Below, piece after piece: positions 1-3,996 of a stretch of DNA of 5,228 bases. Made by a program: the position numbers and the translations under genes. Every line of letters begins with the position of its first letter. Position 1 is the first letter of the stretch. Source of the DNA: Chloroflexota bacterium (GTDB lineage Bacteria; Cyanobacteriota; Vampirovibrionia; Obscuribacterales; Obscuribacteraceae); the NCBI GenBank assembly GCA_005240105.1, contig SBAT01000269.1:1-5228 (forward strand). The letters are read 5' to 3'. Under the pieces are notes generated by a model. The model was not told where the DNA came from. It saw only the letters and a list, made by a program, of their open reading frames with translations, and did no database searches.

Positions 1-1
1 C

Positions 2-1228
2 ATCAAATGCTGGCCGCTTGATGCAGGCGAGTTTGTCACTTTGCCTGTCGTGATTACCAAAGATCCGAAATCCGGTATCCGCAATGTGGCCATTTACAGA
101 CTGCAGAGATACGACAACACAACGACAGGTATGCACTGGCATAAGCATCATGATGGTGCCCGCCATTTTGAAGACTCTCGTCGTGACTCAATGGAATCCG
201 CTCACCTAACCGGCAAGGGTGGGTCTGCAGCGATGAGTTTTAGACCATCGGATGAAGTATCAGGACAATTGCAAGAGTTTCTTGATAGCGCATCGCGTGT
301 TCATGCTCGAGCTAATCCGTCGCCGGCTCACCAGCCTGAAGAACCACCTAATTACGGCACATTTTTTGATAAGACGGAATATGAGAAGCCGGGCAATCGC
401 TTGGAAGTGGCAGTTGCCTTGGGTTGCGATCCGGCTGTTACCTATGCCGCCTCTGCTCCTTTGCCACCGGATATTGACGAGCTTGTCTTTGCTGGATTTC
501 TGCGCAAGGCTCCGGTGAAACTAACCAAATGCGTAAGTGTTGACTTGGAAGTGCCGGCAACAGCGGAAATCGTTATCGAAGGCTATGTCGATCAGAAAGA
601 ATTGAAAGAAGAAGGTCCGTTTGGAGATCACACAGGCTTCTATAGCTTGGCCGGACTCTTCCCTGTCTTTCACGTAACTGCCATTACGCATAGACGTAGT
701 CCCATTTATCAGACCACTATTGTCGGCAAGCCACCGCAAGAAGATTGCTATCTGGGCAAAGCTACCGAAAGAATATTCTTGCCTATGGTCCAGCTCTTAG
801 TGCCGGAAATTGTAGACATGAATTTGCCCTGGGAAGGCGTCTTCCACAACTGCGCAATTATCTCCATAGATAAGCGCTACCCGGGACACGCGCGCAAGGT
901 CATGTCGGCTGTCTGGGGGCTCGGTCAGCTGATGTTTACCAAGTTTGTCGTGATAGTGGACAAGGATATAAACGTCCATGACCTGTCCGAAGTTGCCTTA
1001 AACGTCTTTGGTAATTGCGATCCGAGGCGGGATACGATGTTTGTCGATGGTCCTTTGGATATCCTCGATCATGCCTGCCCAATTTTAGGCTATGGCTCCA
1101 AAGTGGGCATTGATGCCACTCGCAAGTGGCGCTCAGAAGGTTTTAATCGCGATTGGCCGCGGGCCATAACCATGTCTGAGGGTGTAAAAGACCTGGTTAC
1201 CCAGCGTTGGCGCGAATACGGCTTTTAA
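2..1228 (+). CDS. ubiD: UbiD-family prenylated-FMN-dependent decarboxylase, 5' end outside the window
   Basis: UbiD enzymes remove (or add) a carboxyl group on aromatic or unsaturated acids, using prenylated FMN made by UbiX. In quinone synthesis the substrate is a polyprenyl-hydroxybenzoate or a naphthoate; the substrate here cannot be read from the sequence. The frame is open to the left edge. The residues KCWPLDAGEF, before the first in-frame TTG at position 41, are already conserved UbiD core, so the true start lies upstream; about 150 residues are missing relative to the roughly 500-residue E. coli enzyme. Counting the TTG at 41 as residue 1, visible motifs are RNVAIYR (N15 metal ligand, R20 catalytic), HKHHDGARHF (H36 or H37 probable metal ligand), E147 (metal ligand), and EGPFGDHTGF with E191 and D196 as catalytic acids. 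The C-terminal YGSKVGIDATRKW motif is present. Everything needed for catalysis in this part looks intact. The oddity is a linker of about 77 residues (44-120) where relatives have about 20. UbiX is not in the window. Confidence 0.95.
   Translation: MKCWPLDAGEFVTLPVVITKDPKSGIRNVAIYRLQRYDNTTTGMHWHKHHDGARHFEDSRRDSMESAHLTGKGGSAAMSFRPSDEVSGQLQEFLDSASRVHARANPSPAHQPEEPPNYGTFFDKTEYEKPGNRLEVAVALGCDPAVTYAASAPLPPDIDELVFAGFLRKAPVKLTKCVSVDLEVPATAEIVIEGYVDQKELKEEGPFGDHTGFYSLAGLFPVFHVTAITHRRSPIYQTTIVGKPPQEDCYLGKATERIFLPMVQLLVPEIVDMNLPWEGVFHNCAIISIDKRYPGHARKVMSAVWGLGQLMFTKFVVIVDKDINVHDLSEVALNVFGNCDPRRDTMFVDGPLDILDHACPILGYGSKVGIDATRKWRSEGFNRDWPRAITMSEGVKDLVTQRWREYGF
1092..1228 (+). repeat. 3' end of ubiD that is partly duplicated at 2481-2530
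   Basis: The last 137 bases of ubiD are the parent-side copy of a direct repeat. Bases 1092-1120 match 2481-2509 (28 of 29) and bases 1208-1228 match 2510-2530 (19 of 21). The 87 bases 1121-1207 are absent from the second copy. The offset between copies is 1389 bp on the left part of the match. Confidence 0.85.
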
Positions 1229-1248
1229 GCTTCTCCACCTATTTCCGG

Positions 1249-1254
1249 TACAAT
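1249..1254 (+). promoter_or_regulatory. Possible -10 box for the SPFH lipoprotein gene
   Basis: TACAAT fits the -10 consensus at five of six positions and lies 45 bp before the ATG. No good -35 box is seen 16-19 bp upstream (the sequence there is TTAAGC-like and overlaps the ubiD stop). Transcription from here would begin at or inside the hairpin at 1259-1278. The gene could equally be read through from ubiD, which ends 70 bp upstream. Confidence 0.3.
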
Positions 1255-1258
1255 AATT

Positions 1259-1278
1259 GCCTGCGCGTTGCGCGAGGC
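1259..1278 (+). other. GC-rich hairpin in the ubiD-SPFH spacer
   Basis: GCCTGCGC pairs with GCGC(G)AGGC around a GTT loop: two four-pair helices separated by a single bulged G. No T run follows (next bases TCAAGAAGG), so it is not a standard intrinsic terminator. It may be a 5' UTR stem that stabilises the mRNA, a processing site between the two genes, or an attenuating structure. The fold is read by eye. Confidence 0.45.
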
Positions 1279-1283
1279 TCAAG

Positions 1284-1288
1284 AAGGA
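1284..1288 (+). promoter_or_regulatory. Ribosome binding site that decides the start of the SPFH gene
   Basis: AAGGA lies 10 bases before the ATG at 1299. It supports that start over the in-frame TTG at 1257, which would place 14 charged residues before the signal peptide and would lie inside the hairpin region. Confidence 0.6.
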
Positions 1289-1298
1289 ATTAAGTGAA

Positions 1299-2093
1299 AT
1301 GAAATCGCGGTCAACTCTTGTTTTAATTGCGATAGCCACTCTTGTGTCTGGTTGTACCGTGGTGGAACCCGGTCAGCGTGGCGTCAAAGTGAGCCTCGGA
1401 AGACTGGATAAAAATCTTTTGCCCTCGGGGCTGCAATTCTTCAACCCGGCTACTGACAGAATCGTCGAATACTCCATCAAACAAGAAACCAAAGACGGTC
1501 AAGCCGAGCCCCTGACCGCTGACCAGCAGCCGATTACCGTTAACTACAAGGTGCTGTATCGAATCCCCGAGGGACAGGTCCTCACTCTTTACGAAAAATA
1601 TGCCGGCGATCCCTTTGACAGGTTGGTTGCACCGCAGGTCCAAGAGGCTTTCCGCCAGATCGTTTCGCAGTACAAGGCGGACGCCGCTACTAAGAACGTG
1701 AACATCATCAAGAATCAGGTTCTCGGTCTGGTCAGGGACAACGTAAAGGGCTTAGTCGAAGTAACCGACATTCCGATCACGCACGTAGGACTGCCTGAAG
1801 TACTGCAGGCAGCCATCGCGCAGAAGCAAGTAATGGAACAACAGGCATTGCAGAAGTCCTACGAGTTGGACAAAGCACGAAAAGAAGCTGAAATCACCAT
1901 AGCGCAGGCACAAGCTCAGGCTAAATCCATCGAGCTACAGAGCCTGGCGCTGCAGAAGTCGCCAACCTTGATTGAGTGGGAGCGCGTCAAGAAGTGGGAT
2001 GGGCAGCTACCGCAAACCATGATTACAAGTGGCAGCTCGGGCGGATTTGGCACGATGCTCCAGCTTCAGACACCAGTACGCAACCGACAGTAA
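1299..2093 (+). CDS. Prohibitin/SPFH (Band 7) family lipoprotein
   Basis: This 264-residue protein belongs to the prohibitin-like branch of the SPFH family: membrane scaffolds that form large rings and, in studied cases, hold or regulate the FtsH protease. The first 19 residues are a lipoprotein signal: K2 and R4, a hydrophobic stretch 6-16, and the lipobox LVSGC with Cys19 as the lipid-modified residue. The SPFH domain follows: VVEPGQRGVKVSLGRL at about 21-36, then the typical TADQQPITVNYKVLYRI at 73-89 and APQVQEAFRQIVSQY at 111-125. Residues 170-220 are an Ala/Gln/Lys/Glu-rich coiled coil for oligomerisation. The tail has the family signature IEWERVKKWDGQLPQ, then a Gly/Ser-rich end. Start: the ATG at 1299 has an AAGGA site and begins the signal peptide exactly. 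The anchor is the oddity, because classical prohibitins use an uncleaved transmembrane helix. A lipid anchor implies the SPFH domain is periplasmic or at the outer membrane. The gene converges on the small gene at 2097-2420. Confidence 0.93.
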   Translation: MKSRSTLVLIAIATLVSGCTVVEPGQRGVKVSLGRLDKNLLPSGLQFFNPATDRIVEYSIKQETKDGQAEPLTADQQPITVNYKVLYRIPEGQVLTLYEKYAGDPFDRLVAPQVQEAFRQIVSQYKADAATKNVNIIKNQVLGLVRDNVKGLVEVTDIPITHVGLPEVLQAAIAQKQVMEQQALQKSYELDKARKEAEITIAQAQAQAKSIELQSLALQKSPTLIEWERVKKWDGQLPQTMITSGSSGGFGTMLQLQTPVRNRQ

Positions 2094-2096
2094 GCC

Positions 2097-2420
2097 TTAA
2101 CGCTTCTCTTTCTCCATCGCCATCTTAAGCGTGCTCGGTTGATCACCTTGAGTCTGTTCTTCTTCGCTCCGGTTCGACAGCTTCACACCAAAGTCGACCG
2201 CCGCCTGAATGTCGGCTAGCTGCTTTTTCAAGGTGCGCACCTCTTCTTCCAGTGATGCCACCCGAGCTAATAGCTGCCGTTCTTCCTCTGGACCCAACTC
2301 TTCGTATTTTAGTTTGAGCTTCGCTGCAAAGGACTCTGCTATTGGCGCGCCAATCTTGGCGATACCGGTGATGATAATCGTGGCGATAATCAGTCCGACC
2401 AGAATCTCAACGACAATCAT
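2097..2420 (-). CDS. Small single-pass membrane protein with a coiled coil, PspB-like architecture
   Basis: This 107-residue protein is not recognised with certainty. Residues 2-23 form one strongly hydrophobic membrane segment (VVEILVGLIIATIIITG). A basic stretch, KLKLKYEE, follows at about 34-41, then a predicted coiled coil (about 45-75, LLARVASLEEEVRTLKKQL) and a polar, probably disordered tail rich in Glu, Gln and Lys. Phage shock protein B has the same order: N-terminal membrane segment, then a soluble coiled coil ending in a short acidic tail. Sequence identity by eye is weak, so the family call is tentative. It could also be a generic membrane coiled-coil protein. The start is ATG at 2420; the only purine-rich match upstream is a weak GAG 11 bases before it. 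Its stop lies 3 bp from the stop of the SPFH gene, so the two transcripts must overlap or end inside each other. The + strand reading of the same DNA (2209-2502) lacks domain features and is taken as a shadow. Confidence 0.72.
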   Translation of the reverse strand: MIVVEILVGLIIATIIITGIAKIGAPIAESFAAKLKLKYEELGPEEERQLLARVASLEEEVRTLKKQLADIQAAVDFGVKLSNRSEEEQTQGDQPSTLKMAMEKEKR

Positions 2421-2431
2421 TATGATTACTC

Positions 2432-2463
2432 ATTATAGGCGCCTAGCAATAAACACCATTATA
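2432..2463 (-). promoter_or_regulatory. Two perfect -10 boxes upstream of the small coiled-coil gene
   Basis: Read on the minus strand, TATAAT occurs at 2432-2437 and again at 2458-2463. The nearer box would give an almost leaderless mRNA (about 4-6 bases). The farther one would give a leader of about 30 bases. Neither has a convincing -35 at 16-18 bp, so the assignment rests on the -10 matches and position. The longer leader would carry a tiny overlapping reading frame (2433-2407, eight codons, M-S-N-H-N-D-C-R) that ends just inside the gene; this may be chance. Confidence 0.45.
2436..2445. promoter_or_regulatory. Perfect palindrome TAGGCGCCTA overlapping a -10 box
   Basis: This 10-base perfect palindrome shares two bases with the TATAAT at 2432-2437 and sits where a repressor would block the small gene. 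It is short enough to be chance, and no regulator gene is visible nearby. Confidence 0.25.
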
Positions 2464-2480
2464 TACAGGCAACCAAGGGC

Positions 2481-2530
2481 ATGGCTCCAAAGTGGGCATT
2501 GATGCTACTTGGCGCGAATACGGGTTTTGA
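2481..2530 (+). pseudogene. Relic of a ubiD 3' end with an internal 87-bp deletion
   Basis: The 50 bases encode GSKVGIDAT joined directly to WREYGF and a stop, in the ubiD frame. The window's own ubiD has the same residues at its C-terminus, with 29 residues between the two blocks. Identity is 47 of 50. The three differences are GCC to GCT (Ala), GGC to GGG (Gly) and TAA to TGA (stop), so none changes the protein. Similarity is lost immediately before (apart from a few bases) and after. No start codon or ribosome site serves it, so it is non-functional as a gene. The purely synonymous differences suggest the copy came from a second ubiD allele or paralogue that had been under selection, rather than from decay of a copy of this gene. 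It may mark the right border of an insertion or recombination event. Confidence 0.8.
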
Positions 2531-2672
2531 ACCAAAAGATTTAATGTTGAAAGTTTTAGAAATGTGAATTTAGGGCATAACAGTAGAGTCATCCCTGAAA
2601 TCTAGTCCAGTTGCTTCATTCGGGTTTTTACGAGTTCTGTCCCTGGGCTAAACCCAACTAAAACGGAAACAT
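2531..2672. other. Spacer upstream of ctpA, no gene or clear promoter seen
   Basis: This AT-leaning 142-base spacer presumably holds the ctpA promoter. TTGAAA at 2547-2552 is a good -35 match, but no matching -10 lies 16-18 bp downstream. Weak stems are possible (GGGTTT near 2625 with AAACCC near 2650; TTTAGGG near 2570 with CCCTGAA near 2595). Only a poor ribosome site, GGAAA at 2665-2669, precedes the ATG by 3 bases. No tRNA or small RNA is recognised. Confidence 0.4.
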
Positions 2673-3872
2673 ATGCAGTTGAGCAAGCGCCTCGGGTCAT
2701 GCTTGTTGGCCCTTTTTGTGTCTTTTACCATGATGTACCAGCCTGCGCAGGGGCATCGCTCTCAGCCGCAGGAAAGCTATCACCGTGCGTGGCAGCTGGT
2801 TAAAGACAACTATTACGACGCCAATTTCAACAACCAGAATTGGACTGCTTGGGAGCACAAGTACGATTCACAGATTCGCAATAGCAGCGACGCACATGCT
2901 GCTATTAAGCGTATGCTTGAGAGTCTGTCTGATCCTTATACTCGTTTTCTCGACCCGAGAGCATTCCAGGACGAGAACGATGCCATTGATGCCAGGATTG
3001 TCGGCATTGGCATAAACCTTCAGCAATCGAAGGACAACACCAAATTAATCGTCACCCGCACAATTGAAAACAGCCCTGCCGAAATTGCCGGCATCCGGGC
3101 TGGTGATGAAATTGTGGCGATTGACGGTGCTTCGGCTATCGGTCTTACACCGGAGCAAGCAGCGGAAAGAATTCGCGGTCAGCTAGGCAGTCCTGTAAAA
3201 ATTGCCGTCAAGCACAAAGATCAGGTGCAAGCTTTTAGCATCGTCAGAGCAGAAATTACAATTCATGCTGTCTCTTACAAAATCATGCAGCCAAATATCG
3301 GCTACATCCAACTTTCCACCTTCATCTCAAATGATGCCTCCAAGGAATTTAGAATGGCATTGCAGAAGCTATCTACAACCGATGGCTTAATTGTCGACTT
3401 GAGAGATAACCCAGGCGGACTCTTATCCAACGCCTTGGAAATAGCCGACATGCTTTTGGAAGATGGAGCAATTGTTTCAACCATGGGTCGCCACGGCAAG
3501 CATACCGATGTTGCCTCTGGTGAGCCACTCACGCACCAGCCGCTGGTCGTGCTTGTTGATGAAGATAGCGCCTCAGCCAGTGAAATCTTAGCCGGCGCAC
3601 TTAAGGACAATTCCAGAGGCGTAGTAATTGGGACCCGCACCTACGGCAAAGGACTTGTACAAGAAATCAACAGACTTCCAGGGGGAGCGGCTATTCATAT
3701 TACGGTGTCGAAGTACTACACACCAAATGGCAGCGACATCAACAAAGTTGGCGTTGCTCCGGATATTCAAATTAAGGACAAAGAAGAGCAGGTTAAGATG
3801 GCACTCGATTACTTGAAGGAAAAGATCGCCCAGATGCATACGCCTTCAGGCAGCCTCTCTTTCGTCCCGTAG
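2673..3872 (+). CDS. ctpA: S41-family carboxyl-terminal processing protease (CtpA/Prc type)
   Basis: This 399-residue secreted protease cuts near the C-terminus of envelope proteins. In diderm bacteria such enzymes mature or degrade periplasmic proteins and lipoproteins, including cell-wall hydrolases. Residues 1-27 are a Sec signal peptide: K5 and R6, hydrophobic 10-21, probable cleavage after AQG. A short N-terminal helical region (about 33-95, with SDPYTRFLD at 86-94) precedes the PDZ domain at about 105-190 (GIGINL 111-116; NSPAEIAGIRAGDEIVAIDG 133-152), which gates access to the active site. The catalytic core has LIVDLRDNPGGLL at 239-251, Ser301 in DSASASEILAGAL, Lys326 in GTRTYGKGLVQ (25 residues after Ser301, the family spacing) and Gln330. 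KYYTPNG and GVAPDIQI close the core. All catalytic residues are present, so it should be active. Length is typical of the short CtpA/CtpB group and well below the E. coli Prc form. The start is ATG with a weak GGAAA site. The substrate is unknown. The neighbouring SPFH lipoprotein is compatible with a shared envelope role but does not prove one. Confidence 0.95.
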   Translation: MQLSKRLGSCLLALFVSFTMMYQPAQGHRSQPQESYHRAWQLVKDNYYDANFNNQNWTAWEHKYDSQIRNSSDAHAAIKRMLESLSDPYTRFLDPRAFQDENDAIDARIVGIGINLQQSKDNTKLIVTRTIENSPAEIAGIRAGDEIVAIDGASAIGLTPEQAAERIRGQLGSPVKIAVKHKDQVQAFSIVRAEITIHAVSYKIMQPNIGYIQLSTFISNDASKEFRMALQKLSTTDGLIVDLRDNPGGLLSNALEIADMLLEDGAIVSTMGRHGKHTDVASGEPLTHQPLVVLVDEDSASASEILAGALKDNSRGVVIGTRTYGKGLVQEINRLPGGAAIHITVSKYYTPNGSDINKVGVAPDIQIKDKEEQVKMALDYLKEKIAQMHTPSGSLSFVP

Positions 3873-3901
3873 AAGCCTTATTGTTGGGTTCGAGGGTAAT
3901 T

Positions 3902-3939
3902 TCTGCCCCGAGGCTGGCTAAAGTCGGCTGAGGGGCAGA
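3902..3939 (+). terminator. Long hairpin after ctpA, probable terminator
   Basis: TCTGCCCC (3902-3909) pairs with GGGGCAGA (3932-3939). Inside lies a 2x2 internal loop, GA opposite GA, able to form tandem sheared G-A pairs. A second helix of seven pairs (three of them G-U) is capped by a UAAA tetraloop. On the + strand it is followed by CTTCTT, a mediocre U tract, 30 bases after the ctpA stop. On the minus strand the bases after it are AATTACCC, so it is a poor terminator for hflX. The elaborate stem could alternatively be a structural RNA element. Confidence 0.6.
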
Positions 3940-3974
3940 CTTCTTAGAAAGAACAGTCAGTAACTGCGAAGTCT
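3937..3974 (-). terminator. Second stem between ctpA and hflX, possible hflX terminator
   Basis: AGACTTC (3937-3943) pairs with GAAGTCT (3968-3974). A smaller stem, CAGT (3954-3957) with ACTG (3963-3966), lies inside. On the minus strand this inner stem is followed by TTCTTTCT, about 45 bases after the hflX stop, which is a weak intrinsic-terminator pattern. The outer stem shares three bases with the hairpin at 3902-3939, so the two full stems cannot form together. Confidence 0.3.
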
Positions 3975-3996
3975 TAGTAGTTGATTTGGCAAGTGC

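Noticed and set aside
41..43. TTG as the start codon of ubiD
   Set aside because: The codons before it (KCWPLDAGEF and on to the left edge) are conserved UbiD core, so the gene begins outside the window.
521..595. Val in place of Glu after KC in UbiD as a lost metal ligand
   Set aside because: Counting back 49 residues from the catalytic acid (D196) places the metal-binding Glu at E147 in IDELVF, which is present. The KC-following position is not the ligand.
1257..1298. Fourteen-residue upstream extension of the SPFH protein from a TTG
   Set aside because: It lies within the hairpin region and puts charged residues ahead of a complete lipoprotein signal; the ATG at 1299 has a ribosome binding site.
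2209..2502. Open frame on the + strand antisense to the small coiled-coil gene
   Set aside because: Its translation is Ser/Ile-rich with no recognisable domain, and it ends inside the ubiD relic in a different frame. The minus-strand reading has a clean membrane segment and coiled coil.
2531..2672. Possible tRNA or small RNA gene in the ctpA upstream spacer
   Set aside because: No cloverleaf pairing or T-loop motif was found; only short weak stems.
2694..2702. LGSC near the start of CtpA as a lipobox
   Set aside because: The Cys is residue 10 with no hydrophobic stretch before it; the hydrophobic stretch follows, so an ordinary Sec signal peptide fits better.
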